DNA of 64,000 bases, from NCBI GenBank assembly GCA_018195615.1, contig JAGTPG010000002.1:3724501-3788500 (forward strand). The letters run 5' to 3'. Each line of letters begins with the position of its first letter. Position 1 is the first letter of the stretch. This document shows positions 9,566 through 18,134 of the stretch, in pieces. Both the position numbers and the translations under genes were made by a program. The notes under the pieces are model-generated. The model was given only the letters and a program-made list of their open reading frames with translations. It searched no databases and was not told the DNA's origin. This DNA is from Streptomyces tuirus (GTDB taxonomy: Bacteria; Actinomycetota; Actinomycetes; Streptomycetales; Streptomycetaceae).

Positions 9566-10411
9566 TCAGTCCTTTACCGCCCCGCCCAGCCCCGACACCA
9601 GCCGTCGCTGCACGAGTACGAAGAAGATCAGCACCGGAATCGTCATCACCGTGGACGCCGCCATGACGCCGCCCCAGTCCGGGTCGTCGGGCTTGTAGAA
9701 GACCAGCAGCGCCATGGGCAGCGTCGACTGGGAGGTGTCACTGATGATGAACGACTTGGCGAACAGGAAGTCGTTCCATGCGGAGATGAAGGAAAACACG
9801 CTGGTGGCCACGAGGCCCGGCAGGACGAGCGGGAAAAGGATCTGCCACAGGAATCGCGCCCGGCTCGCTCCGTCGATGTACGCCGCCTCCTCCAGCGCCT
9901 CCGGAACGGCTTTCACGAACCCCCGCAGCATCCAGATCGCGAAGGGCAGCGAGAAGGCGATGTGGGGCAGGATCAGCGAGCCCAGCGTGTTCAGCTGGCC
10001 GAAGTCCCGCATGAGGAAGAAGAGGGGGATCGTGAGGGCTTCCACGGGCACCATCTGGGCCACCAGAAACATGATCAGCAGGGTGGTCCGGAGGCGGAAC
10101 CGGAATCGTGTCACGGCGGTCGCGGCGAGAAACGCGACGAGCGCGGAGGCGATCACCACACAGCCCGCGACCACGAGGCTGTTGAGGAAGTAACGGCCGA
10201 ATTCCTGCTGCCCGAAGACGCGCCGGAAGGCATCCAGAGAAGGGGCGAGAGTCCAGGGCCGGGGCTCGGACGACTCGATCTCCCCGGCCGGTTTGAAGGC
10301 GCTGAGCACCATCCAGTACAGCGGGAAGGCGACGACGACGGCGATGAGCAGGGCGGAGGCCTCGGCGGCCAGCCGCCCCGGGCGGCGGAGCCGGACGCGT
10401 GGCGGATTCAC
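9566..10411 (-). CDS. Carbohydrate ABC transporter permease (MalG type)
   Basis: A 281-residue inner-membrane permease with six predicted helices and the EAA-loop signature EALEEAAYIDGASRARFLWQ, which contacts the ATPase. It lacks its own ATPase gene, as usual for Streptomyces CUT1 importers that share the multiple-sugar ATPase MsiK. Start is GTG at 10411, overlapping the upstream permease stop (GTGA). The frame continues upstream over the other permease in a wrong frame; that portion has no membrane segments and is not part of the protein. Confidence 0.92.
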   Translation of the reverse strand: MNPPRVRLRRPGRLAAEASALLIAVVVAFPLYWMVLSAFKPAGEIESSEPRPWTLAPSLDAFRRVFGQQEFGRYFLNSLVVAGCVVIASALVAFLAATAVTRFRFRLRTTLLIMFLVAQMVPVEALTIPLFFLMRDFGQLNTLGSLILPHIAFSLPFAIWMLRGFVKAVPEALEEAAYIDGASRARFLWQILFPLVLPGLVATSVFSFISAWNDFLFAKSFIISDTSQSTLPMALLVFYKPDDPDWGGVMAASTVMTIPVLIFFVLVQRRLVSGLGGAVKD

Positions 10412-11630
10412 AGTTCCTCCCCTTGGCGGCGCAGCAGCCGCAGGTACACCAGCGTGACGGCGAGCAGGATCAGCAGCATCACGACGCCGATCGCCGAGCC
10501 GAGGCTGTACTGCGAGGACGCGAAGGCCTGCTGGTAGGCGTAGACGTTGAGGACGAGGTTCTGGCCGGCGATGCCGCCGCCGTTCGTCATGACGTAGATC
10601 TGGGTGAAGACCTTGAAGTCCCAGATGACCGACTGGATGGTGACGACGACCAGGATCGGCCGGAGCATCGGGGCGAGCACGGAGCGCCAGACGCGCCACT
10701 GCGAGGCGCCGTCGAGGGAGGCGGCCTCCAGTACCTCGGCGGGTACGGCGCGGATCCCCGCGTACACCGTCACCATCACGAACGGGAAGGAGCACCACAC
10801 CACTTCGAGCAGGACGAGGAAGAAGGCGCTGATACGCCCGTACGTCCACGAGTGGTCGCCGAGGCCCAGCATCCGGTTGACCGGGCCGAAGTCCGGGTCG
10901 AAGAGGAACAGCCAGACCGTGGAGCCGGTCACGGCCGGGGTCGCCCACGCGCCCAGGGCAGCCAGCATCAGCGCGAGCCGCGGTACGGCCCGCACGCGTG
11001 TGAGCAGCACGGCCAGGGCGCAGCCGACCACGAGCGTGGAGACGACACACGCCGCGGCGAACAGCATGGTGGCGAGCAGCACCTGCCAGAACTGCGGGTC
11101 GCCGAACAACTCGGTGTAGTTCGCGAACCCGCGGAAGGTGGTCGGCTCTCCGCCGCTGACCTGGGCCTGGGTGTACTGGAAGAAAGAGATCAGGCCGAGC
11201 TGGTAGATGGGGTAGACGAGCAGTCCCCGAGCACGACGAGCGCGGGCGCGAGATAGAGCCACGGTGTCCAGCCACCGGACACGAGCGGGGACTTGCCGAC
11301 CGCGCCCCGGCGGGCCCCGCCCGGGCCCCCGGCCGAAGGCCGTCCCTGCGCCCCGCCGCGATGCGCGGCGGGTGCCCGGCCGGAACCGTCCACCGACGGA
11401 GAGCGACCTGCGGGCGGCCCCGCCGGGGCCGCCCGCGGCGCGGTGCCGGTCAGGGGAGCGGACGCGGAAGGGCCGCCGAGCGAGTCGCGCGCGGCTCCCG
11501 CCGGGCCGGTGGCCCGCGCGGCGCCGACCCCACCCGCACCGGCCCCGCCCGAACCAGTCCCAGCCGAGCCACCCCCGGCCAAGCCAGATCCAGCCGACTC
11601 GCCCCCGGTCGATTCCCTGCTGTCGTTCAC
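10408..11630 (-). CDS. Carbohydrate ABC transporter permease (MalF type), one apparent frameshift
   Basis: About 407 residues after restoring one C at 11225-11228. The membrane part runs from TPWLYLAPALVVLG through LLVYPIYQLGLISFFQY and carries the EAA loop EVLEAASLDGASQWRVW. The GTG start at 11630 comes five bases after the binding-protein stop. About 110 residues before the first helix are Gly/Ala/Ser/Pro-rich low complexity, an unusually long cytoplasmic tail for this family. Alternatively translation may begin further in, but no better start with a ribosome site was seen. Confidence 0.87.
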
Positions 11631-11635
11631 CCGGC

Positions 11636-12934
11636 TCACCCGGCGGAGCCGAACGCCGCGTTCATCTTCTTCGCGGCGTCCTCCGAGGCGGCGGGCACGT
11701 CCTTCTTGCCGCTGATGATCTCCTGGAACATCGTCGGCAGGACGAGGGAGGAGTCGATCTGGGCCCAGGCGGGCGAGGCGGGGACGAACTTGGTGCCGGC
11801 CGAGAGGGTCCGCACGAAGGGCTTCACGAACGGCTCCTTCGCGGCGACCTGCTGCCGTACGTCCGTGAAGGTCGGCAGGAAGCCCATCGCGTCGAAGAGC
11901 TCGGTCTGCGTCTTCTTCGAGGCGAGCTGTTCCATCAGATCGACGGCGAGCGTGCGGTGGGACGTGCTCTTCAGGACGCCGATGTTGTTGCCGCCCGCGA
12001 AGGCGGGGGCGATCGAGCCGGACTTCACACCCGGCAGCGGGACCACGGCGTACTTGCCCTTGACCTTCCCGGCCTCGACGGCGGTGTGGCTGAAGTCGCC
12101 GCCGATCGCCATCCCGGCCTGGCCGGCGGCGAAGGCGGAGATCGTGTCGTTGCCGCCCATGCCCGCGCACTTGGCGGCAGGACAGTTGTCGTCACCGAAG
12201 AGTGAGGTGTACTCCTTGATGCCCTTCTGCGCCTCGGGGCTGTCGATGCCGGCGGCGTACGACCCGCCCTTGCCGCTCGCGAGTTCCCCGCCGTTGGCCC
12301 AGACGAACGGCATCGCGCCGTAGGTGTAGGCGCCGCCGACCACCAGCCCGTAGAGGCCGGGCTTCGCGGCGCGTATCTTCCGGGCAGTGGAGGCCAGTTC
12401 GGCCATGGTCTTCGGAGGCTGAAGGCCCAACTCCTCGAAGACGTCGGTGCGGTAGTAGAGGGCGCGGACGCCGACGTAGAACGGGGCGCCGTAGATCTTG
12501 CCGTCCACCGTCACGGACTGCCTGGCCGTCGGGTCGGTGTCCTTCGCCTCGTTCCAGTCCCCGAACTCCCCGGTCACGTCGAGGAGTCCGCCGTCCTTCA
12601 CATAGCCGGCCGTGTCGGTGTTGCCGTACTCCATCACGTCGGGCGCGGAGTCGGGGTCGTTGAAGGCGGCCTTGACGCGCTGGGCGCGGGTGTCGATCGG
12701 GATGTACTCGACCTTGACCTTGGTGCCCTGGTGCGCCTTCTCGAAGTCGGCGACGACCGAGTCGACGACCTTCTCCTTGGGGGTGTTGCCGACCTCCTGG
12801 AACAGCCAGACGCGCAGCGTGCCGGTCTTCTCGTCCTTGTCGGAGGAGGAGTTCGAGGAGGTCTGGGGCGCGCAGGCGGTGGCCAGGAGGGCGGCGAGCG
12901 CGGTGAGCCCGGCAAAACGGACGGACAGCTTCAT
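11636..12934 (-). CDS. Sugar-binding lipoprotein of ABC importer
   Basis: A 432-residue extracellular solute-binding protein (family 1). It begins MKLSVRFAGLTALAALLATAC, a lipoprotein signal with the acylated Cys at residue 21, followed by a Ser/Asn-rich linker. The body has SBP_bac_1 features such as GTLRVWLFQEV, PDVMEYGNTDTAGYV and GVRALYYRTDVFEELGL. The ATG at 12934 has GGAGGAG about eight bases upstream; an open frame that extends higher is untranslated leader. It heads the operon with two permeases and the GH20 hexosaminidase, so chitobiose or another GlcNAc oligosaccharide is the likely ligand (inference). Confidence 0.92.
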   Translation of the reverse strand: MKLSVRFAGLTALAALLATACAPQTSSNSSSDKDEKTGTLRVWLFQEVGNTPKEKVVDSVVADFEKAHQGTKVKVEYIPIDTRAQRVKAAFNDPDSAPDVMEYGNTDTAGYVKDGGLLDVTGEFGDWNEAKDTDPTARQSVTVDGKIYGAPFYVGVRALYYRTDVFEELGLQPPKTMAELASTARKIRAAKPGLYGLVVGGAYTYGAMPFVWANGGELASGKGGSYAAGIDSPEAQKGIKEYTSLFGDDNCPAAKCAGMGGNDTISAFAAGQAGMAIGGDFSHTAVEAGKVKGKYAVVPLPGVKSGSIAPAFAGGNNIGVLKSTSHRTLAVDLMEQLASKKTQTELFDAMGFLPTFTDVRQQVAAKEPFVKPFVRTLSAGTKFVPASPAWAQIDSSLVLPTMFQEIISGKKDVPAASEDAAKKMNAAFGSAG

Positions 12935-12954
12935 GGAGTGCTCCTCCGAGGGAG

Positions 12955-12964
12955 TGTTGCAACA
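12955..12964. promoter_or_regulatory. Perfect palindrome TGTTGCAACA in the sugar-importer leader
   Basis: A 10-bp perfect palindrome, 20 bases upstream of the binding-protein start, with a second short palindrome TGTGCACA at 12984-12991. Such dyads are common LacI/ROK-type operators; no regulator gene is adjacent, so the function is inference. Confidence 0.35.
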
Positions 12965-13000
12965 TGCGCAATGAAGGTTTCGCTGTGCACAACACATCGG

Positions 13001-13030
13001 AGGCTAGGGACTGCATGAACACGCCCACAA
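13001..13030 (-). promoter_or_regulatory. Predicted promoter of the sugar-importer/hexosaminidase operon
   Basis: On the minus strand TTGTGG (13025-13030) and TAGCCT (13001-13006) are 18 bases apart, resembling -35 and -10 boxes of the principal sigma factor. The start would fall near 12994, about 60 bases before the first gene. Confidence 0.45.
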
Positions 13031-13045
13031 GAGGTCTCAACCACT
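13030..13045. promoter_or_regulatory. DasR-responsive-element-like site
   Basis: AGAGGTCTCAACCACT matches 13 of 16 positions of the known DasR operator consensus A(C/G)TGGTCTAGACCA(C/G)T. It touches the predicted -35 box, where a repressor would block RNA polymerase. DasR is the GntR-family regulator of GlcNAc and chitin use in Streptomyces; the downstream operon encodes an importer and a hexosaminidase, so the context agrees. Confidence 0.6.
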
Positions 13046-13091
13046 CTGTGACCGGCAGACGCATCCTGCGCAACGTCCGAACAGCACAAAA

Positions 13092-13124
13092 GCCTCCAGG
13101 GCGCGCAAAACGCACCCTGGAGGC
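13092..13124. terminator. Hairpin terminator after DUF3039 gene
   Basis: GCCTCCAGGG and CCCTGGAGGC form a perfect 10-bp stem around a 13-base loop, 22 bases past the DUF3039 stop. Confidence 0.7.
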
Positions 13125-13145
13125 CTCACGCCGTACGGGCGGGCG

Positions 13146-13427
13146 TTACTTGTCGCCCTTGCCCTTGTCGTCGTCGCCGGAGCCCATGGACTCGTAGATC
13201 TCCTTGCACATGGGACACACGGGGTACTTCTTCGGATCGCGGCCCGGCACCCAGACCTTGCCGCACAGCGCCACGACGGGGGTGCCGTCGAGGGCGCTCG
13301 CCATGATCTTGTCCTTCTGGACGTAATGGGCAAAGCGCTCGTGGTCACCGTCACCGTGGGAGGTCTGCGGCGTCGGCTCTACGAGGGTCCCCGTACCAGT
13401 CCCGCGCTCGGGCTCGAGAGTGCTCAT
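13146..13427 (-). CDS. DUF3039 domain protein
   Basis: A 93-residue protein of an actinobacterial family of unknown function. It starts MSTLEPERGTGTGTLVEPTPQ and holds a small putative zinc site: VALCGKVWVPG and YPVCPMCKEIYESMG, with a conserved HERFAHYV before it. The tail is Asp/Lys-rich. The ATG at 13427 is preferred to an upstream one because family members begin at this point. It is 29 bases downstream of the YqgE gene on the same strand, so the two may be co-transcribed. No biochemical role is known to me. Confidence 0.85.
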   Translation of the reverse strand: MSTLEPERGTGTGTLVEPTPQTSHGDGDHERFAHYVQKDKIMASALDGTPVVALCGKVWVPGRDPKKYPVCPMCKEIYESMGSGDDDKGKGDK

Positions 13428-13456
13428 AGGCACCAGGGTACTGAAGGTCACAGACA

Positions 13457-14038
13457 TCAGTTGAGCGAAGGGTCGTCCGGGTAGGTGGCCACCATCGCCA
13501 GCTCGCTGCGCTGGCGGCGCAGCACCTCGCGCCAGAGCCGCTCCGGGGACGGCGAGGAGACGTCACCGGGCTCCGACTCGACCACGTACCACGCGCCGTC
13601 CACCAGCTCGTCCTCCAGCTGGCCCGGGCCCCACCCGGCGTACCCGGCGAAGATCCGCAGGGAGCCGAGAGCGGAGGCCAGCAGTTCCGGCGGGGCCTCC
13701 AGATCGACCAGACCGATCGCACCGTGCACCCGCCGCCAGCCCAGCGGAGCGGCCTCCCCGGACGCGCCACCGGGGACGACGGCGACACCGAGGGCCGAGT
13801 CCAGCGACACCGGACCGCCCTGGAACACGACGCCGGGCTCACCGGCCAGGTCCCCCCAGCCCTCCAGGATGTCGTCCACGTCCACCGGGGTCGGACGGTT
13901 GAGGACGACACCGAGGGAGCCCTCCTCGTCGTGGTCGAGGAGCAGCACCACCGCGTGGTCGAAGTTCGGGTCCGCCAGGGCGGGCGTGGCCACGAGCAAC
14001 CGCCCTGTGAGCGAGGACACCTCGGTCATGCCAGACAT
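13457..14038 (-). CDS. YqgE/AlgH family protein (UPF0301)
   Basis: A 193-residue member of the UPF0301 family. Recognisable blocks are TGRLLVATPALADPNFDHAVVLL, GSLGVVLNRPTP, VFQGGPVSLDSALGV and IFAGYAGWGPGQLEDEL. Function is not established; the fold is a small alpha/beta protein found across bacteria. It is divergent from murA, with 242 bases between the starts. Two ATGs (MSGM, MTEV) lie at the start and either could be used. Confidence 0.92.
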   Translation of the reverse strand: MSGMTEVSSLTGRLLVATPALADPNFDHAVVLLLDHDEEGSLGVVLNRPTPVDVDDILEGWGDLAGEPGVVFQGGPVSLDSALGVAVVPGGASGEAAPLGWRRVHGAIGLVDLEAPPELLASALGSLRIFAGYAGWGPGQLEDELVDGAWYVVESEPGDVSSPSPERLWREVLRRQRSELAMVATYPDDPSLN

Positions 14039-14208
14039 GATCCCGCATCTTCCCGCCGCGTGGGGAGCAATGCGGGCGACCGGAGTGCACGCAGCTCAGG
14101 GCGCACCGATGCGTCCCACGCGCACGAACGTGACCGTGACCCCATGTGCCCGGCACGAAACGGTTCGTGTTGTGACAGAGCTATGACGTGGCTGGGTCTG
14201 ACTCAGGC

Positions 14209-14238
14209 TTACAGAAGGGGGGTGGGGGCGATTACCCT
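14209..14238 (+). promoter_or_regulatory. Possible murA promoter
   Basis: TTACAG (14209-14214) and TACCCT (14233-14238) lie 18 bases apart, 43 bases before the murA ATG. The match to the principal-sigma consensus is only fair. Confidence 0.3.
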
Positions 14239-14280
14239 TTCCCTTCTGGCCCCTGCCCGACTCCACGGAACGCGAGATTC

Positions 14281-15621
14281 ATGACCGTCAACGACGATGT
14301 CCTGCTTGTCCACGGCGGAACCCCGCTGGAGGGCGAGATCCGTGTCCGCGGTGCGAAGAACCTCGTACCGAAGGCCATGGTCGCAGCGCTGCTGGGCAGC
14401 GCTCCGAGCCGGCTGCGCAATGTTCCGGACATCCGTGATGTACGGGTCGTACGGGGTCTGCTGCAGCTTCACGGTGTGACGGTCCGTCCGGGTGACGAGC
14501 CCGGCGAACTCGTGATGGATCCGACGCGCGTGGAGAGCGCGAACGTCGCTGACATCGATGCCCACGCGGGTTCCAGCCGCATCCCGATCCTGTTCTGCGG
14601 CCCGCTGCTGCACCGCCTGGGCCACGCGTTCATCCCCGGCCTCGGCGGCTGCGACATCGGCGGCCGGCCCATCGACTTCCACTTCGACGTGCTGCGGCAG
14701 TTCGGCGCGAAGATCGAGAAGCGGGCGGACGGGCAGTACCTGGAGGCACCGCAGCGGCTGCGCGGCACGAAGATCCGGCTGCCGTACCCGTCCGTGGGCG
14801 CGACCGAGCAGGTACTGCTGACGGCCGTCCTCGCAGAGGGCGTCACGGAGCTGTCCAACGCGGCCGTCGAGCCGGAGATCGAGGACCTGATCTGCGTCCT
14901 GCAGAAGATGGGCGCGATCATCGCGATGGACACCGACCGGACCATCCGCATCACCGGTGTGGACAAACTCGGCGGCTACACCCACCGCGCCCTGTCGGAC
15001 CGCCTGGAGGCCGCGTCCTGGGCGTCGGCGGCGCTGGCGACCGAGGGCAACATCTACGTCCGGGGCGCGCAGCAGCGCTCGATGATGACGTTCCTCAACA
15101 CCTACCGGAAGGTGGGCGGGGCCTTCGAGATCGACGACGAGGGCATCCGCTTCTGGCACCCCGGCGGGCAGCTGAAGTCCATCGCGCTGGAGACGGACGT
15201 CCACCCCGGCTTCCAGACCGACTGGCAGCAGCCGCTGGTGGTGGCCCTCACTCAGGCCACGGGCCTGTCCATCATCCACGAGACGGTCTACGAGTCCCGC
15301 CTCGGCTTCACCTCGGCGCTGAACCAGATGGGCGCACACATCCAGCTCTACCGCGAGTGCCTGGGCGGCTCCGACTGCCGCTTCGGCCAGCGCAACTTCC
15401 TCCACTCGGCGGTCGTCTCCGGCCCCACCAAGCTCCAGGGCGCCGACCTGGTCATCCCCGACCTCCGCGGCGGCTTCTCGTACCTCATCGCCGCCCTGGC
15501 GGCCCAGGGCACGTCCCGGGTCCACGGCATCGGCCTGATCAACCGGGGCTACGAGAACTTCATGGAAAAGCTGGTGGAGCTGGGCGCGAAGGTCGAACTG
15601 CCGGGGAAGGCGCTCGGCTGA
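14281..15621 (+). CDS. murA: UDP-N-acetylglucosamine 1-carboxyvinyltransferase
   Basis: MurA transfers enolpyruvate from PEP to UDP-GlcNAc, the first committed step of peptidoglycan synthesis. The 446-residue protein shows RVRGAKNLVPKAMVAALL (substrate-binding Lys-Asn), the active-site loop LGGCDIGGRPIDFH with the catalytic Cys near residue 123, the fosfomycin-sensitive residue, and the closing NRGYENFMEKLVELGAKVEL. The start at ATG 14281 (MTVNDDVLLVHGG) is preferred to upstream in-frame starts because the extension is G-rich non-family sequence containing the probable promoter. The last 60 bases are repeated downstream (see repeat at 15686). Confidence 0.96.
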   Translation: MTVNDDVLLVHGGTPLEGEIRVRGAKNLVPKAMVAALLGSAPSRLRNVPDIRDVRVVRGLLQLHGVTVRPGDEPGELVMDPTRVESANVADIDAHAGSSRIPILFCGPLLHRLGHAFIPGLGGCDIGGRPIDFHFDVLRQFGAKIEKRADGQYLEAPQRLRGTKIRLPYPSVGATEQVLLTAVLAEGVTELSNAAVEPEIEDLICVLQKMGAIIAMDTDRTIRITGVDKLGGYTHRALSDRLEAASWASAALATEGNIYVRGAQQRSMMTFLNTYRKVGGAFEIDDEGIRFWHPGGQLKSIALETDVHPGFQTDWQQPLVVALTQATGLSIIHETVYESRLGFTSALNQMGAHIQLYRECLGGSDCRFGQRNFLHSAVVSGPTKLQGADLVIPDLRGGFSYLIAALAAQGTSRVHGIGLINRGYENFMEKLVELGAKVELPGKALG

Positions 15622-15685
15622 TCGCGGCCCTGCGGCAACGCCCGCCCGGCTGGGGGTCCGGGGGTCGGCCCCGGGAAAGCACAGC

Positions 15686-15745
15686 ATGGAAAAGCTGGTG
15701 GAGCTGGGCGCGAAGGTCGAACTGCCGGGCAAAGCGCTCGGCTAG
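15686..15745 (+). repeat. Second copy of the murA 3' end
   Basis: These 60 bases repeat the last 60 of murA (15562-15621) after a 64-base spacer, coding the same peptide MEKLVELGAKVELPGKALG. Differences are confined to two silent codon changes (GGG to GGC, AAG to AAA) and the stop (TGA to TAG). It has no initiation site of its own and is not expected to be translated. Confidence 0.95.
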
Positions 15746-15756
15746 CAGTCCGGTAC

Positions 15757-15800
15757 GCCGATGGGGCGGTCACCCTGACTCGGGTGACCGCCCCATCGGC
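15757..15800. terminator. Strong bidirectional terminator between murA and hup
   Basis: A perfect 19-bp inverted repeat (GCCGATGGGGCGGTCACCC and its complement) with a 6-base loop lies between the convergent murA and hup genes. It sits just beyond the duplicated murA tail. Confidence 0.9.
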
Positions 15801-15810
15801 GTTCGGTGCA

Positions 15811-15894
15811 GCGCCCCAAGGGGCGCGCGTCCTGTTCGATATGCGGCTCCGTCGCGCGGGCGCGACAAGCCACAACGGGCCCGCAGCCGCCGAC
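15811..15894. repeat. Dispersed Streptomyces intergenic repeat
   Basis: The stretch contains gcgccccaaggggcgc, then tgcggctccgtcgcgcggg and gcgacaagccacaacgggcc. I recognise this word order from repeats scattered through Streptomyces intergenic regions. A related element is at 23159-23218. Confidence 0.55.
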
Positions 15895-15924
15895 GGCGCT
15901 GACCCGTAGCGGCGCCTACGCGCC

Positions 15925-16206
15925 TTACTTGCCCTTGGCCGCTTCCTTGAGCTTCGAGCCCGCGGAGACCTTCACGCTGTAGCCGGCCGGGATCTGGATG
16001 GGCTCGCCGGTCTGCGGGTTGCGGGCGGTACGAGCGGCACGGTGGGTGCGCTCGAAGGTCAGGAAGCCGGGGATGGTGACCTTCTCGTCGCCCTTGGAGA
16101 CGATGTCGCCGACGACGTCGGCGAACGCGGCCAGCACGGCGTCGGCGTCCTTGCGGGTCACCTCGGCGCGGTCGGCCAGCGCGGCCACCAGCTCACTGCG
16201 GTTCAT
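15925..16206 (-). CDS. hup: DNA-binding protein HU
   Basis: A 93-residue HU histone-like protein that binds and bends DNA as a dimer, helping to compact the nucleoid. Family hallmarks are MNRSELVAALADRAEVTRKDAD, the GFLTFERTHRAARTARNPQTG beta-arm start and the IQIPAGYSVKVSAGSKLKEA end. It is the short HU form without the Lys/Ala-rich C-terminal tail of the second Streptomyces HU. The ATG at 16206 follows a GGGAG site. Confidence 0.96.
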   Translation of the reverse strand: MNRSELVAALADRAEVTRKDADAVLAAFADVVGDIVSKGDEKVTIPGFLTFERTHRAARTARNPQTGEPIQIPAGYSVKVSAGSKLKEAAKGK

Positions 16207-16548
16207 GTTCTTACTCCCGTGTTCATCTTGCCGTTGAGGCGTCAGATCGAAGCCGATGCTGCCAGGGTCCTCACTGAGTCCCCGGACCCGGGTCCGTCGT
16301 CAGACCCTCGCGCCCAGGGAGGCATCCTGCCTCTACCTGCGGCGGGAAAGCCAATCCGGCACCCGCAGGAGTCGTGAGAACACCCTTGGGGAGTCACACG
16401 AAAAGAGGGCCTGAGCCTGGCCGACACGATAGGGCTCCGCTGGTGACAGGAGTCCTGCGACGCGCCGGTCTCCGGGCCGCGTGGGGATCCTCACAGTCCG
16501 GGAGCCACCGCCCCCGGACCCCCTGCTTCGGCCTGGACGGCCGAGTCC
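16207..16548. other. Intergenic region upstream of hup
   Basis: About 340 bases hold no gene. They should contain the hup promoter, but no convincing -35/-10 pair was seen. A small hairpin (GTCCGGG/CCCGGAC, 16496-16519) lies about 30 bases past the malic enzyme stop and could be its terminator. Confidence 0.6.
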
Positions 16549-17982
16549 TCAGACGCCGGACGGACTGATCGCCGCCGCCCCGACCGCCTTCGCGGCCTCG
16601 CGCACGGCCCCGGCGACAGCACCCGCGACCTTGTCGTTGAAGACGCTCGGGATGATGTAGTTCGGGTTCAGCTCGTCCTCGGTCACCACGTCCGCGAGGG
16701 CGGTCGCGGCGGCCAGCATCATCTCGGTGTTGACCGTACGCGACTGGGCGTCCAGCAGACCGCGGAAGACACCCGGGAAGACCAGCACGTTGTTGATCTG
16801 GTTCGGGAAGTCGGAGCGGCCGGTGGCCACAACGGCCGCGGTCTGACGGGCGATTGCCGGGTCGACCTCCGGGTCCGGGTTCGCAAGCGCGAACACGATC
16901 GCACCGTCGGCCATGGCGGCCACGTCGTCGCCGTCGAGGACGTTGGGAGCCGAGACGCCGATGAAGACGTCGGCGCCGCGCACGGCCTCCTTGAGCGTGC
17001 CGGTGAGGCCCTCGGGGTTGGTGTTGTCAGCGATCCAGCGCAGCGCCGAGTCGGGCGCGGCGTCCACCAGGTCCTCGCGGCCGGCGTGCACGACGCCGTG
17101 GATGTCGGCGACGACGGCGTTCTTCACGCCCGCGGCGAGCAGCAGTTTGAGGATGGCCGTACCGGCGGCGCCGGCGCCGGACATGACGACCCGGATGTTC
17201 TCGATCGCCTTGCCCGTGACGCGAAGTGCGTTGGTGAGCGCGGCCAGGACGACGATCGCGGTGCCGTGCTGGTCGTCGTGGAAGACGGGGATGTCGAGGG
17301 CCTCGCGCAGCCGGGCCTCGATCTCGAAGCAGCGCGGGGCGGAGATGTCCTCGAGGTTGATGCCGGCGAAGCCGGGGGCGATGGCCTTGACGATCTCGAC
17401 GATGGCGTCGGTGTCCTGGGTGTCGAGGCAGATCGGCCAGGCGTCGATGCCGGCGAACCGCTTGAAGAGGGCCGCCTTGCCCTCCATGACGGGCAGCGCG
17501 GCCTTCGGGCCGATGTTGCCCAGGCCCAGCACGGCGGAGCCGTCCGTCACGACCGCAACGGAGTTGCGCTTGATGGTGAGGCGGCGGGCGTCCTCGGGGT
17601 TCTCGGCGATCGCCATGCAGACGCGGGCGACGCCCGGCGTGTAGACCATGGACAGGTCGTCACGGTTGCGGATGGGATGCTTCGACGCCATCTCGATCTT
17701 GCCGCCGAGGTGCATGAGGAAGGTCCGGTCGGAGACCTTGCCCAGGGTGACGCCCTCGATGCCGCGGAGTTCCTCGACGATCTCGTCCGCGTGCGCGGTC
17801 GACGAGGCCGCGATGGTGACGTCGATGCGGAGCTTCTCGTGACCGGACGCGGTGACGTCGAGGCCGGTCACCGAGCCTCCGGAGGACTCCACGGCGGTGG
17901 TGAGCTGCGAGACGGCGGTTCCGCTCGCGGGCACCTCCAGCCGGACCGTCATCGAGTAGGAGACGCTGGGCGCCGTTGCCAT
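16549..17982 (-). CDS. NAD-dependent malic enzyme
   Basis: A 477-residue malate dehydrogenase (decarboxylating) making pyruvate, CO2 and NADH from malate. The N-terminus (residues about 8-85) is an ACT-like regulatory domain, then malic-enzyme motifs SMVYTPGVARVC, VVTDGSAVLGLGNIGP, NLEDISAPRCFEIE, PVFHDDQHGTAIVVLAALTNAL and a Rossmann GAGAAGTAIL. GTG/ATG choice: ATG 17982 has AGAGGAAG about nine bases upstream. A structured RNA ending in a strong terminator lies 120-255 bases upstream on the same strand and may control or precede it. Confidence 0.93.
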   Translation of the reverse strand: MATAPSVSYSMTVRLEVPASGTAVSQLTTAVESSGGSVTGLDVTASGHEKLRIDVTIAASSTAHADEIVEELRGIEGVTLGKVSDRTFLMHLGGKIEMASKHPIRNRDDLSMVYTPGVARVCMAIAENPEDARRLTIKRNSVAVVTDGSAVLGLGNIGPKAALPVMEGKAALFKRFAGIDAWPICLDTQDTDAIVEIVKAIAPGFAGINLEDISAPRCFEIEARLREALDIPVFHDDQHGTAIVVLAALTNALRVTGKAIENIRVVMSGAGAAGTAILKLLLAAGVKNAVVADIHGVVHAGREDLVDAAPDSALRWIADNTNPEGLTGTLKEAVRGADVFIGVSAPNVLDGDDVAAMADGAIVFALANPDPEVDPAIARQTAAVVATGRSDFPNQINNVLVFPGVFRGLLDAQSRTVNTEMMLAAATALADVVTEDELNPNYIIPSVFNDKVAGAVAGAVREAAKAVGAAAISPSGV

Positions 17983-18070
17983 GGCCGACTTCCTCTGCTT
18001 TCACCTGACGCTGAGTTGTGCCGTCCGATCGTCGCACCTACCGCTGGGTAGCGGGTAGCCACCCTCGATT

Positions 18071-18087
18071 GCGAACGTTTTGTTCGC
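18071..18087. promoter_or_regulatory. Dyad GCGAAC-N5-GTTCGC before malic enzyme
   Basis: A 6-bp perfect inverted repeat with a 5-base spacer lies between the upstream terminator and the malic enzyme start, about 90 bases before the ATG. It could be a repressor site; no partner regulator is known. Confidence 0.35.
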
Positions 18088-18100
18088 GGAACAGGCCAGC

Positions 18101-18134
18101 AAAAAGAGACCCACGTCACTTGGACGTGGGTCTC
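18101..18134 (-). terminator. Intrinsic terminator ending the structured RNA
   Basis: On the minus strand GAGACCCACGTC and GACGTGGGTCTC form a perfect 12-bp stem with a 5-base loop followed by TTTTT, a textbook Rho-independent terminator, rare in such G+C-rich DNA. It lies 119 bases before the malic enzyme start. Confidence 0.92.
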
